From Rotaria socialis (Eukaryota > Rotifera > Eurotatoria > Philodinida > Philodinidae): DNA of 64,000 nt. Every line of letters starts with the position of its first letter. Position 1 is the stretch's first letter. Position numbers and translations under genes: made by a program. The stretch spans positions 1 through 64,000 of the forward strand of contig CAJNYU010002050.1 of NCBI GenBank assembly GCA_905331475.1. Reading direction: 5' to 3'. The notes beneath the pieces are model-generated. The model did not search any database. It had not been told where the DNA came from and saw only the letters and a program-made list of their open reading frames with translations. Below, piece after piece: positions 12,463 through 24,622 of this stretch.

Positions 12463-13614
12463 TGGAATATTCAGTTGATGGTTTATTGTTTACCTTAACG
12501 ACTTAGTACACCTTGATTCAATGAGTTTGTAGTAAACAGCTATAGATATGAAACATTATAGAAGCACTCAAAATTTCACCAATTCATACAGAACAAAGTA
12601 TATTTTATGTATAAACTAATTTCATACTAGAACAAAATATTCTTCGACTGAGTTTCAAATACTTGATTTTCCAAAGTAGACGTCTCAACCAAACAATTGC
12701 GGACAAAATCTTCGTTAATGATTGGTTTTAAGAACAAACATTAACCACCTTCAACAAGATAGTGGGTTCATAGTCATAACTTAATTATGGGTGAACTATT
12801 CCATTTATTTTTGTAGCCATTGACATAGCACAGACAAAATTTTAGCGTATTCGTCAAAAGCTTGAACAAGATCATATCATTCAGTAGTGCAATAGAGAAA
12901 AATTACGAGCCACCTCACAGTCAGAACATCGCAGAGTAACAAGGCAGAAGTGAATAGAACAGCATGTCAAAATGAAACAGAATGCATCAAGATGGCATAG
13001 ACAAATATAGGAGAAAAGCTCACCAATGAGCCTAAATACAGTAAGTCTTATACAAGGGTATAGCAGGTAGGGAATAGAACAAAATACGCTGGGATTATAC
13101 TAGACAGAAGTAAAGTATAGTCGTAGTTAATTCATAAAAAATGGCATTATAGTGAAAGTGTTTCAAAGCGATGAATAAGCTGGCAAGCAACTTTCAACGA
13201 GGAAACATTAGTGGAAATAAAAATAAAAAAGCAGTCATAGAGGAAGGATTTGAAATAAAATTATATATTAATGAATGGAAAAAAAAACCATGTTGAGGTA
13301 TTTTGTTCAAGTATCATACCTAAGAAGGTTTCGATTTTGTTCTATATTGCATGCAAAAACAAAAGTGTTTACCTGTCAAATGCAAATCAGCAAGTGGAAT
13401 CGTTGTAAAAAGCAGTGTGGCTTTCAATAACGTTGCTGTTTTGTGTTTTGGAGTGTACTCTAAAATGTAGGAGAGGTTAATATTAATTGTCAGCATTACT
13501 ATATGATGAAGATTTATCAAGCGTTGACAATAATAAAAATAAAACCATGAGGAGAAGAAAGGAAAGCAACACATAAAAATCTATAAGATAGTTTCAAATG
13601 TTAAATAGAGAAAT
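12463..13614. other. intergenic, nothing recognised
   Basis: No coding frame with splice support, no RNA gene and no repeat seen. The minus-strand frame at 13320-13574 is Tyr/Phe-rich with no domain and is likely chance. Confidence 0.45.
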
Positions 13615-14172
13615 TTATTGCTCGGTGCCGCCGATTGTTTCTATTCGATTATTTAAATCTTCTCGGATCATAATTTGAAGATGATATGCATAACGAAATC
13701 GAGTTTGAGCCAAATTATTCTGACTTTGATTCTCATAAGAGTTTCCAATCTCGATAATAGAAATCGATAAATCCCACATAATCAAACGAGTAATAGTACT
13801 GATCTGTTGTAAGATAGAAACAATATTTGAATAAGCTTCAATCCATGCACGATATTCTTCTGCACGCATATTAGGACAATATATATATAACTTGCTTACG
13901 AGAGGAATCAACCTAGATATGTGTGCAATATCTATTGAGTCAGAAAGAACAACGAAATGTGGATCCTCCTGATGGCTATGTATATGTTGTAAACAATTAT
14001 CTATAGATTGAGAATTCTGGGTGATTCCTAGAACAGAGTTCAGATGATTGGATAGTTGATTCGGTGTGTTGGCGATTACGAGTAAATGCGGCCAAATACC
14101 TGAAATTATGGTAAATAAAGTAAACAGAGAAATTCTCATAAGGAAAAATATAAAACCCAGCTTCTTTGCCAT
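13615..14172 (-). CDS. rotifer-type N-terminal module protein, second module
   Basis: The coding core runs 14099-13615 with a good acceptor (aatttcag) at 14100. Three starts are possible: a 16-nt exon 14172-14157 (MAKKLG, then GIWPHLLV) spliced in; an unspliced start at 14172, giving a hydrophobic leader of about 30 residues; or splicing from the donor at 14387 of the gene upstream, in the same phase. The core has the pattern seen in the module that precedes ADP-ribosyltransferase domains in rotifer proteins: LLVIANTP, a CLQHI helix, FVVLSD, then SKLYIYCPNMRAEEYRAW and a KI/NIVSIL strand. An all-helical C-terminus (TITRLIMWDLSISIIEIG, RFRYAYHLQIM) follows. No catalytic residues are known for this module, and function is unknown. 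Confidence 0.55.
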   Translation of the reverse strand: MAKKLGFIFFLMRISLFTLFTIISGIWPHLLVIANTPNQLSNHLNSVLGITQNSQSIDNCLQHIHSHQEDPHFVVLSDSIDIAHISRLIPLVSKLYIYCPNMRAEEYRAWIEAYSNIVSILQQISTITRLIMWDLSISIIEIGNSYENQSQNNLAQTRFRYAYHLQIMIREDLNNRIETIGGTEQ

Positions 14173-14349
14173 TGCTAATCATAGAGAGCCTACTGTATTC
14201 TAACTAATGGTCACGTCCGTTTTTCATCATCGTTTTATTTAATCCTCCGGAAAATTTTAATAAGATCTTTGATCTGGTGTCTGCTTAGTCGGTTAGATGG
14301 ATCCTCATTTTAACACTTCTACTACAATATTCTGACTGAGATCTTGTTT

Positions 14350-15135
14350 TTACACAAAATACATTTTCCGAGTACTTTCATACGTACCAGTATCTGAAAA
14401 TTCCATTTGTTGGTTACGATGAGTATATGGAGTCACGGTCTGGCTAGATTCTACTTGACCTTGTGTTTCAATGTGATTCTTCAATGAACTATTTTCTTCA
14501 ATACCAAATGGAATTTCAGCTGATTCAGTTGATATTTGAATATCATCATTCGGTTGATCACTATCATATCTATTCTTGGATAGACCCACAGTTACATTGA
14601 ATTCGTAAGGTAACACGAACTTTTTTGATGATGGCTTTAGAAATGGATGAGTTTTGATTTGATTTAGTTGATATTTTTCTTTATCAGTTTTGAGATATTT
14701 ACAAAGATCATCAATATCATCAGAAACAACTTTTATCTTATTGTAATTTTTTGTCCAAATTTCATGACGACTTTTAATTGCACAGAAAACATAAATTGAA
14801 TTAATATACGATACATCATTAACAATGGGAACAAAATCTTTTCCCAACGAACCAGATACAATTAAAAATATTTGTTTTTCATTGGGTCGAAACTTATTAA
14901 TGAAGTCGAAACATTTGTTTTCATCGGTAAATACAGCAATTGAATTGGTCACATGACCCAATTGATGATATGAATATTGATCATCTGATTGATCGTTATT
15001 GACAGATTTATCTAACCAGATTATTACGTAATCACTATCGTCTGTTAAAATACTTTCAGGATTGATCAATTTGCTGATATTGTATTTAAGATCAGTACCG
15101 ATGTTGCCATTCAAACGTTTTATTCTCATAGACAT
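14350..15135 (-). CDS. rotifer-type N-terminal module protein, first module
   Basis: One open frame of about 261 aa from ATG at 15135. It carries the same module as the neighbouring core at 13615 and as the start of the gene at 45980: YVIIWLDKSVNN, then CFDFINKFRPNE, IFLIVSGSLGKDFVPIV, SIYVFCAIKSRHEIW and YNKIKVVSDDIDDL. These alternate strand and helix like a Rossmann or receiver fold. In the relatives I know, an ADP-ribosyltransferase and TPRs follow; here only about 110 polar residues follow. A donor (g|gtacgt) at 14387 is in the right phase to join to the acceptor at 14100, which would make one protein of about 411 aa with two modules. If it is not used, the frame ends at 14350. Function unknown. 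Confidence 0.6.
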   Translation of the reverse strand: MSMRIKRLNGNIGTDLKYNISKLINPESILTDDSDYVIIWLDKSVNNDQSDDQYSYHQLGHVTNSIAVFTDENKCFDFINKFRPNEKQIFLIVSGSLGKDFVPIVNDVSYINSIYVFCAIKSRHEIWTKNYNKIKVVSDDIDDLCKYLKTDKEKYQLNQIKTHPFLKPSSKKFVLPYEFNVTVGLSKNRYDSDQPNDDIQISTESAEIPFGIEENSSLKNHIETQGQVESSQTVTPYTHRNQQMEFSDTGTYESTRKMYFV

Positions 15136-16605
15136 CACCTAAACTGTTCTTTCAGTAATACAAAATAAGTAGCGTATGCTGCCGAACACCTACCTGAGTT
15201 GCACAGCATTTTCTTCTTCTTCTTCTCCTACTTCTGTAACAGTAGAATTTCACTCATTGGCTACTTTATATATTTTTTTTCGTCGACCAAAGTAAATTTT
15301 GAATGATTTTTAGTCTTTACCTTTGGCGATAAACAAAAAACAAACCACTCAGGTATCACGCGCTGTTAAAAATATCTTGAGAAATATATATGCTATAATT
15401 TTTCTTTTCATATTTTCGACCGTGATCAAACAGAAAAGAACAAACTATGCACAGAATAGCAAAATTTAAAGAGGAAGTATATTTGCATCGGTTTTTATTT
15501 TTGAAAAAATAACACAGCACGTCGTAAATAGATGTTGATGTGAGCGGCGTTGCTCGACAGGAGCGGTAAAATGATTCACCTCCTGAAAAAAACGGGGGTT
15601 GTGTCAACAATTTTCAAAACTAGACGAAGCTTCAGTCATGTTTCTATAACTCACTCACCTCGTATATGTGTGTTTCAATTATTTTGTGTAAGGCCATGCG
15701 GTAGTTTACTTTAAGCAGGGTATGAGCATCTTACATGATTGGATAGTGCAAGATTTCCAATTCAGCACGTAATACAATTCATACTCTTGAGTATAATTTC
15801 GTACGCCTATAGAGAATTTTTTCTGTTGAAAATCTCTTAATCTTATGTCCAATGAAGGAGACCTATTTTAAATGGTCTAATTGATCGACAGAAACAAACG
15901 ACGATTTTGTTTTAGTAAGGATACCTGTAGACTTTTCGAAGAAAGCTTTCATCAAACATAAAAACCTACATTTTGAATGATGTGACCTTCGTAAGCTATT
16001 GACGCACATACTAGGCATATTTGATGGCAACAATATATCTGTAACATTTTAGGCTGATACTCCTAATCGTAATCCAACACAACCTAAAAAAAGTCTTGAA
16101 ATTAAGTATTTATTTTACTCTAATTGTAGCATGAGATGCACATCGGATCAAAACAAAATCGTTGAATATCTTGAAATTTCTCTGTAGTTGTGTAGTTCTA
16201 TCAACAAATCAATATTTTGTTTTTGATTGGAACAATTTATTCAAAGGAATGGAAATTTTTAAGAATTAAATTTTGTATTGAAATTGATTCTAACAACCGG
16301 AATATACCATAAAATAGGTTTAGGCGTGCACTGAAAGCTATGGTTGAAATATGAAAAAGAATATCAAAGATATTACGTCATATGATACACAAGCTTTGAC
16401 TTCTTTCAATGTAATTCCAAGACTTCTAGACCGACAACAATGTTGAGATTACCTGAAATGCATATATTGAATATTGAAAATAATGGAGATCGCATCTAGC
16501 GCCCTCTATAAAGCAACAGCGTTCTCATTGTTGACGAGTTCGTCGTCAGGTAATGTTTGAAGTAAATGAAAACTATTTTCAGGCAGTATATGTTAAGAAA
16601 AAACA
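15136..16605. other. divergent intergenic region
   Basis: Lies between the module gene (-) and ENO4 (+), so it should contain both promoters. It contains a short (TTC)n tract at about 15209-15226. No other feature is recognised. Confidence 0.45.
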
Positions 16606-19015
16606 ATGTTTGACGATTCACGAACAAAAGCTCGCGATTTTCTTGAATCGTCGTCTATTGTATCTGAACTTGAAGATGTTCTCAATCATCTTGTTTTCGA
16701 AAAGCCCGATGATCTTCACGGTTATCTTGTAAGTTGAAAAACTTTGGTCTAAAACTATTCCTATGTTGTTAAACTTATGAATGCCTGTAGGCAAATCATT
16801 TTTTGGGTCAAAGCAAACAACCACAAATTGTTAATTTGACATTCAGACAATTAATAGGTCCTGCTAGTGAAGCAGCAATGAATATTGATCTTACTATTGC
16901 ACTTAGAAATAGAACTGAAGTAAGACAAAAACATAAACATGCAATAGCTTTTAGCTAAAAATCTATTTTTACTTTTTTTCTTATAGCGACATCGAGGACT
17001 TACAGTAAATTTATTACCAGGTAAATCTCATAAAAATATGGCCAAACAATTAGAAGATTTGGGTAATGATTGTAATCGAAAGTTGATAGATTTTTTTTCA
17101 CTATTATTCTTTATTTCTTCAGCCAATTCAGCATCACTAATGACATTTCTTAATCGAATTGACTTATACGATCAAACAGCAATTGATGAACACCTTGTGT
17201 ATTGATCTTTGCTTGCTTTTTATTTGAGCCTTTCGATTTTCTTGTTCTACTCTTCTAGGGATTTCCGTTCAAAGCGTTCGTCTGAAATGGCAAAAATATT
17301 AGCAGTTGAGTCTGAAAATTCAAATAGTGAATCTACTGCTACTGCCACATCAACAAAAACACCCAATAGTACACGTGGACCTGCGAGTGCTGGTGGAATT
17401 AAGGGCGGTACAGCTCCTCCACCAAGTAAAAAAGCGTAAGTTACATATAGTCTCCGTTCGAAAACTTTTTATGTTTTACAGTATGAGTAAAGATATTCAA
17501 TCGATTGAGATTCTTGCCGATGAACCAGAACCATTATCATATGCCGGTCAACTATTGACAACAGGTATATCATTAACATGTCTTTTACTTACTGCTCAAC
17601 TACAACAATCAAATTTATTTCGCCTTATACAACTTCCATCGATTACTAATCTTTCCATGCCATTACCAATCATACCTATTCTTCAAAGCGGACCAACATG
17701 TCCGGGTAAACAAGCACTCATTAAATATTTTATGCTTATTCCAACGCCCAATGTTACACACAATGACGAGGTAGAGTATATTGATTTTGTTTCTTGTTTT
17801 TGTTTTATTTCAATTACATAGTGGATCCATAAAGTACATAATATTATTCAATTTCTACGTGATTCATTAGCAAGTACAAAAAGTGCAACTGTATGTTAAA
17901 CGAAGAAAAACAAACCTATTTTCTTATTTATTTTCAATTTTAATTCTATTTTCTCAGCTTCAGTCAACATTTTCTACTGATGATGGTTGTCTTGTTTTTC
18001 CCATGGATAAACCCGAACAAGGATTTGATTTACTTCAAAATGCTGTCAATACTGTATGTGGCACTGATGAGCACTACTTTGATTATGCCGTACAAATGGG
18101 ACCGTATGAAACATTTGATTATGTGAAAGATTTTCTTTTCCTATTCTTTGTCAATTTTTATATATATGATTATTATAGATCAGGGGACGATATGAAGTAG
18201 CGACTGGTTTATTAAAAACACCCGACGAATTAGTTGATACTTATGCTGATTGGATTGAAGCTTATCCTCGTTGTATTATGCTGATTGATCCTTTTCGATA
18301 TGCTGTAAGACTCTTTTTCTAGTTGAATTTTATTTTCAATAATGAGAAAAATTAATATATCTGTAGGATAAACCATCCTTATCTCGTTTATGCGATCGAG
18401 TATCAAATAAATGCTACGTAACATCAACCGATATACGTCGTTATCGAAACGAAAATAATAATGATGATGATCAAAATACAATTAATTGTCATTTGTTATC
18501 CTTAGATAGTGGTCCAACAATGACTGAGTTCATACAACAAGCAAATGCATTGCGTGGTAAATAGTTGACTTTGGTTTAAACAAAAAAAAAATATATATAT
18601 ATATATATATGAATTCTATTCTTTTTTTAATAGAAACTAATGGCTATGCCTTGGGATTATTTGAAAGAGATCATCAAGAAGTTGCGCAAGTTCATTTAGC
18701 AGATATGGTATGTAGATTAACATTATACTAAAATTTGAATTGTTATTTATTTGATGTTAGGCTGTTGGTTTCGGGTGTCGCTTTATCAAGCTTCCAGGTT
18801 TTCTTTCATTAGGTGGCCAACGAACATCTGCTATACTTCAACGTCTTTCTATAATTCGGGATGAAATCGAAACCAACGATGGCGATCAATTGGAATGGCC
18901 TAAACAGCATGAATTCATCCATATTCGATCGTCCATTGATACAACGGAATCAGAAACAATTGTTTCGCCGACTCCTACGAATGCGAAAACTAAAGACAAG
19001 AAAAAACGGCCCTAA
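16606..19015 (+). CDS. ENO4: enolase-like protein ENO4
   Basis: Twelve exons: 16606-16728, 16791-16919, 16987-17062, 17123-17198, 17259-17435, 17482-17770, 17822-17890, 17958-18122, 18179-18304, 18367-18556, 18634-18707, 18761-19015; all phases agree, about 582 aa. ENO4 is a divergent enolase of sperm and cilia. The N-terminal PDDLHGYL motif matches its start domain. A low-complexity linker (GGIKGGTAPPPSKK) precedes the barrel, as in vertebrates. Barrel landmarks are GRYEVATGLLKTPDELVD, then YPRCIMLIDPF and AVGFGCRFIKLPG. The DxxNQIG-type lysine strand of true enolase is replaced, so I would not assume glycolytic activity. The C-terminal tail is short and Lys-rich. Exon 4 uses the second of two overlapping donors (gtgtat versus gtattg) to keep frame. 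Confidence 0.9.
18590..18610. repeat. (AT)n tract in ENO4 intron 10
   Basis: About ten AT units following a poly(A) run, wholly inside an intron of 77 bp. Confidence 0.85.
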
Positions 19016-19824
19016 ACGAAGTTGTAAAGAAAGAATAAAAAAAATACAAAGAGAGAAAAAAAAGGAAATTGAGCGGCATGTGTGTCTATATTCATTTTGT
19101 TATCTTCAAGTATAAAGATTAGTATGTGTGTGAAACATGATAGCATTTTGGTAGGAGTAACAAAAAGTTGACTTTTGGATTTTGTCGTTCGTGTTTTTTT
19201 TATTCCATTTTTTTTGGTCACATGATAACGAACAAATGACAACAACAGGTTAGTAGCGTAATATTATTTCATTAGACATGTTGGAGTAAATGGTTACATG
19301 AAATAGGGATTTCTTTGATTTATGAAAAACGAAATATTTTTGTGTAAAGAATGGAGGAATGACAATCCATTGGTATTTCGATTATATTTTATAAACATTG
19401 GTTTCTTTTAGTGTGGGCATGGGGATTGTAGGCAGTATATACCGCTAAAGTGTTGAATTCAATAAGATTTATTGAACGTACAAAAATCAAATTTCGTGTT
19501 AAGACTGAGCAAAATTACAAATAATTTCTAAAACTGTTTTGATTTGTATGCATTTGAGTCTGAATTGTATGCTACTCGAACGTCTTTACTTTCGTCTGAT
19601 TTTATCACAACTACGTTATCATTGTGTGTATTACTATAGATGTTGATCAATAAGAATGCAAGGCTACTGGTTGTTATAGAATGTTTTTTAAAAGAACTAT
19701 ATTCTATTTCGTTGTATAGAAAATTAGGTTCAACAAGTTCAGATTTACATATGGTTAGACATAGGGTCGGCCTGTGGTACTTGTTTTCTATTCACCTACA
19801 GAAAAATACTCTTATCTATTAGCT
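19016..19824. other. intergenic, ENO4 3' region and channel promoter
   Basis: The two flanking genes are on the same strand. No coding frame with domain content; the frame at 19640-19822 has no family resemblance and its end overlaps the likely 5' leader of the channel gene. Confidence 0.45.
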
Positions 19825-22800
19825 ATGATGACACAGTATTTTCATGTCACTGGAAGTTTTGAAGAAAGAAGCAATTTTGTTAGATTAATTGATGACTACA
19901 GTTCTATTAGTTTCCGAGATGAATGGCTTCTATATTTCATCCGTGGTTAGTCTCCTGATATATATAATCGAGTTGCAGTATCGATAAAAGAAATCGGAAC
20001 ATTTTCATCGTTCGAAAATCCCTTAACTGAAAGTCTGCTCATCATATAACTAGTTATATATTAGATTGACATATGTGACAATGTTAATTTGGAAATTTTC
20101 AAGCAGTCGAAACTTAACAAACAGCTCTTATTGACGCTCATATCTGCCCGAGATTTCAAATCAAATTTCGAAAATTAACCTTGCTATTGTTTTCTTCTTG
20201 CGACTGACGAATCAATTTCGAAACATGTAGTATGTTCAGATTAAACAGCTAATAGACTCTCCTAAGTGAAGTATAGAAAGTGTAGGTATTTCGTAGGTTA
20301 GTATTTTCAAACGTAAATTCTTTTTCTATTTCTAGTACGATCAAATAAACTAACCGGTCCAACGACATCGGTGAGAGCTAAAATATTTTCTTTCTTTTCG
20401 AACATATTCAACTGAGCAGATATACACAGGATGTTGATTTCGCCGCAGCTGAAATTCTCGCCATCAATGCGGGCCACTACGTTCGTTTCGCTTTAGACAA
20501 GCCAGTGTTACGGTAAGTAAGATATCAAAAACAATATCGTAGTTGTATTTTTCAAATAATATATTTTTCTTTTATAGACTATATAGACTTAGCTATTCAA
20601 AATTATGGTATTGGATAGTATGGTTAGCCGATGTTTCTTTACTTTTATTGCCATGCATCGAACGGCCAGCTTATTTTTCTGACGTTCCACCATGGGTGGC
20701 TCTGATTGTTGAGATATTGACTTTGGCAATACTTCTTGCTTCATTTATTTTATCAATGCACTTGCAAAATAAACGAAAATTATTACGTGAAGCTGTCTAT
20801 CCGTATATATTTGTCGGCGTTTTTCTGGTAAATATCTAAATTTATACTTCTTAATATTAGAAAAACTAGCATATTATCGAATTGGCTTTAGTTAACAACT
20901 ATTGATATGCTTATTTATTATATATTAACATTACGTGGTCATTACTATGTTCGATGGTCACGGCCACTACGCGTTCTTTTTCCGTTTGCTTTGCAAGCTG
21001 GTCAGAATGTAAGTGACTGCTTGAAAAGAACTTGTTTTCTTTTGCATCAAAATGTATTTGAATAGGTTCGTCGTGTTATTCGAAATATTCTTCGAACATT
21101 ACCCAATATTGCTAATGTTATGTTTCTATTTCTATTTTCCGTATTAACATTTACTCTACTAGGTGTTGGTATCCTAAAAGCTAGGTGATATTAATTGATA
21201 ATGAAGAAATATATTTCAGAGTCGAATATTCTCTCGTTTCTTTTTTTTAGGCAACTTCAGTATCCAGGTTCAACTGGATCTGCATATTTTACAAACTACT
21301 TAGATACAGCTTGGGATCTATATGTACTTACAACAACAGCAAATAATCCTGATGTCATGTAAGATAAATAATAGCAAGTGACATTTAAGAGATATAATAG
21401 ATATCCGTTAATAAACTTCACATTCATTGCACATAGAGGTGTAAGCCGAGCGGCTGAGCCGCCGCCGTCATATAAGCAGGAATACTCAATTTTTGAATAT
21501 TTTCGATACTCAGAAACAGTCTTCAGGATCCTTTTGATCAAACTCTTAATAAGAACGTTCTCTATTATTATTTTTCCCTTTTCTGTTACATAATTCTCAA
21601 AACTACGAGAATTTTTACCAATAGCTTCTAAAGATTTTGAGCCGCCACCGGCGCTGACCGACGCGTCGGCTTACACCTCTCATTGCACATAGCATGTCTT
21701 ATATTTCTTTCCGTTTGAAACCAATATAAAAAAAAGAAATATTTTCCTCACTATTTGCACTGAAGATTCCATTGCGAAAAATAATCTCTGTTGATTGTTG
21801 TAATTCACGTAAACAAGATTGTTGACTCTTGATCCTCTATAAATAGGATGCCAGCATTTAATGCCAGCATTCTGTACGTTATCTTCTTTATGGCTTATCT
21901 ATTAGTTAATCTTTACTTATTTATGAACTTATTGTTGGCCGTCATTTTTTCGAATTACAAACAGCATCTACAGGTAAACATAGTTTTTTTCAAGAAAATT
22001 ATTTTATTCAGATGAGTTTACGATTCATCCAGGACGAACAACAACTAGTGCATAAACGACAATTAGATACTCTTATAGTTATATTTGAACATTTATCCTC
22101 TCAAGAGACAACTAGTTGTATATCATTCGAAACATATTCGCGTTTAATGCGTGCTGTAAAACCGGAAATAGGAGAAAATCTCATTGAAGCTTATTGGACA
22201 ACGCTAGACGTACCTAATAAAGAACATGGATTAAGTATGACATTGCAAATAATGAATCAAAGAAATAAACACTTCTGTTCTATTCATATAGATTTAAAAC
22301 AATTCAATGAACTTTTATTAAATCTAAATTTTGAATTAGTACAACGAAATACTGATAAAACAATACTACAAAAATATTTACCATCAATTTATAATTCAAA
22401 ACCAAGTCGAATTATTATTGATTTTGTTAATTCAGAGTAATGAGCGTTTCCGTTTTATCTAAAACTAAATATTTTCTTCATGAAAACATTTTAGTCTTTT
22501 TCGAGCCATAATTAATTTATTAATTGTTGGTAATGCTGTATCTTTAGCAGCAAGTTACAATGCGTTAGAATGGATGTTCCTATCTCTATTTATTCTTGAA
22601 GCTGTATTAAAAATGTATGCCATTGGTGTAAAGGAGTATTTTCAACATCGATGGAATATATTTGATTTTGCAATTGTCTTTGTATCAACAACTTACAGTT
22701 TACTCGCGGCTATTATCGACAGTTGTAAATATAAAAAACAAGTCTCATTTCTCGTTGTACTGTTGTTTATTATTTATTTTAGTAAGTCTTAATCGAGAGG

Positions 22801-24622
22801 TGCTTGATGCGATTTTAGTTATTCGAGTACTTCGTCTTGTGAAACTAATTGGAAATGTTGAACGGTAATTCATTTAGCATTGTTTGTAGAATATGTATCT
22901 AGAGAGAGATATTTTGATAGGTTCAAAGTTATTTTTGGAACATTTTCAAAAGTTATACCGACATTAATTACTTATCTTCGAGTGATGTTTGTAAGTCAAG
23001 TATAATGGTTTTTGAATTTTAAAATTGAATCACAAATTCTATCTAGATGACTTATTATGTATTTGCAATGATTGGTAAGTAATATGAAAACTTTAAAAAT
23101 AAAAAACTAATAGTTAAAACTACTTTTGTGTACTCAAAAAGTGTGTACACTAAAATCGGTCAGTGTGTCCGTCCGTTCGTCCGTAGGCACGATAACTTTC
23201 GAAAGGAGAGTCAGATCATAATGAAATTTTCCACCCAGTTCAATCTCATGAATATCTCGGTCGAGTTCGAAGATGAGAAGGATCCCTCAAGAAATGGTTG
23301 AGTTATCGAAAAAATTGTCATTTTTGACCAGACCATCCCTGAGGAGGGGTACAGGGATTTTTTTCAAAAAAAACCTTTTTCTCAGAATTATGCGCAACAT
23401 ATATAAATCGACTTAGTTTTTAATGCTGATTCCGAATCTGATATTAGTTTTGAACTAAATCGTAGCTTTCTGATGAAACATCGCCTGAAAAACGTCTAAA
23501 AATGCAAAAAACTTCATCCAGAAATCAAATTGCCTAGTTTCTCATGATAATTTTGATGTTCAGACATTCTAGAATGACTCATATGTCGCATGCACTTTTT
23601 GCAGTACACATATCTCTCGGATGAAATCCGAAGTTTCCACATTTATTTTTTTAAGGAATGGAAACATTTCAAGGAAAAATAGTTCAATTGAAACAAAACG
23701 ATACATTAGCTGAAGTTTGTAATGATACTCGACTCAATGGTACAGAATTTGCAAGGTACATTGATAATAAACGAGGTATATATATATATATATATATGAT
23801 ATTTTATTTATGTTTAGAGCTCAATATTGTCGAAATAATTTTAATGATTATCTATCATCGTTGATTCTTCTTTTCGAATTGACTGTAGTCAATCAATGGC
23901 ATGGTAAGAAAACACGTATTGTAGCAATGGAATATTTTTATTTTAAATCTTGCATATAATATGAATCGTGAACAGTTATTCATCAATCAATAATATATTC
24001 CCTAAATTAGACTTTTACATTCAGTTGTCCGTCTCAATATTGAAAATATTTGTTCTCTATTTTAAGTTTTGGCGGGTGGTTTTGTTACTGTAACCAGTAA
24101 AGTTTCACGTCTTTTCTTTCTCGCCTTTCATTTATGTGCTGTTATTGTGGTGCTCAAGTAATGTTCTCTATAGTATATATGTTATCTCTTCATTGTAAAT
24201 TATTTTCTACCTATTTAGTATCTTTACAGCCTTTGTAATTGATTCATTTCTTAATCAATATACATTATCGAAGAGTAAAGAATTTCCGTGGATTCAACAA
24301 GAGAATATTATTTCTGGGAGACTCAAACGAAAAGGTTATCGAGTTATTCGAAGGTAGGAATATAAAAATAGTCTCTTTTACTTATTTCATTCGGATTTCT
24401 TCTTATAGATATGACAATGCAGAACACTCTGAAGAAGTGACGAGGGGAAAGTTTAGTTTTCTCAAAGCACTTCAAGCATTCATAAGACCGTCTGTTTATC
24501 GTCGTATGACAGTGGTTCTTGAAACTATGCGGGATGAAGAACGTACTTTACTTCTTCGTTGGTCTGGCCATGTAGATACTGATCCTACGGCTTTGCTAAA
24601 TCTGACGAATGAGGCATCTTAA
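19825..24622 (+). CDS. two-pore cation channel (TPC2-like)
   Basis: Eighteen exons: 19825-19945, 20336-20370, 20430-20512, 20578-20827, 20892-21008, 21066-21184, 21251-21358, 21847-21973, 22012-22436, 22495-22724, 22783-22864, 22921-22990, 23047-23074, 23656-23755, 23818-23903, 24067-24157, 24219-24353, 24409-24622; all phases agree, about 806 aa. TPCs are endolysosomal Na+/Ca2+ channels gated by PI(3,5)P2 and linked to NAADP. Two six-TM repeats are visible. The first pore has VLTTTANNPDVMMPAF, the second LLFELTVVNQWHVLAGG. Domain I has RWSRPLRVLF; domain II S4 has VIRVLRLVKLIG with spaced basic residues. The linker between repeats (exon 9) has an EF-like layout. The ending YRRMTVVLETMRDEE resembles TPC2 more than TPC1. 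Introns 7 and 13 contain inserted repeats. Confidence 0.9.
21435..21680. mobile_element. MULE-like MITE in a channel intron, perfect 10-bp TSD
   Basis: A 246-bp element with perfect 15-bp terminal inverted repeats (agaggtgtaagccga at both ends) that continue as GC-rich, imperfectly paired subterminal sequence (gccgccgccg against the reverse complement of the right side). It is flanked by the exact direct repeat cattgcacat at 21425-21434 and 21681-21690. Because of end symmetry the duplication could also be read as up to 12 bp. A 9-10 bp duplication with long repeats suggests Mutator-like elements. No coding capacity. It sits in the intron 21359-21846 without touching splice sites. Confidence 0.8.
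23124..23650. repeat. dispersed ~525-bp repeat, copy 1 (inside channel intron 13)
   Basis: Begins ttttgtgtactcaaaaa and ends gaagtttccacatttatt. It is closely similar along its whole length to 38720-39248, with scattered substitutions and small indels. It occupies about 90% of the intron 23075-23655 and ends about five bases before the 3' splice site. No open frame of note, and no inverted terminal repeats seen. A small hairpin potential (gtgtac..gtacac) lies at its left end. Confidence 0.85.
23776..23799. repeat. (TA)n tract in channel intron 14
   Basis: About twelve TA units inside the short intron 23756-23817. Confidence 0.85.

Noticed and set aside
13320..13574. Minus-strand frame of 84 codons next to the module genes
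   Set aside because: No module pattern, and it lies beyond the stop of the neighbouring gene with no supporting splice.
14037..14182. Alternative frame starting at 14182 (MISNGKEAG...)
   Set aside because: It reads out of frame with the conserved module after the acceptor at 14100.
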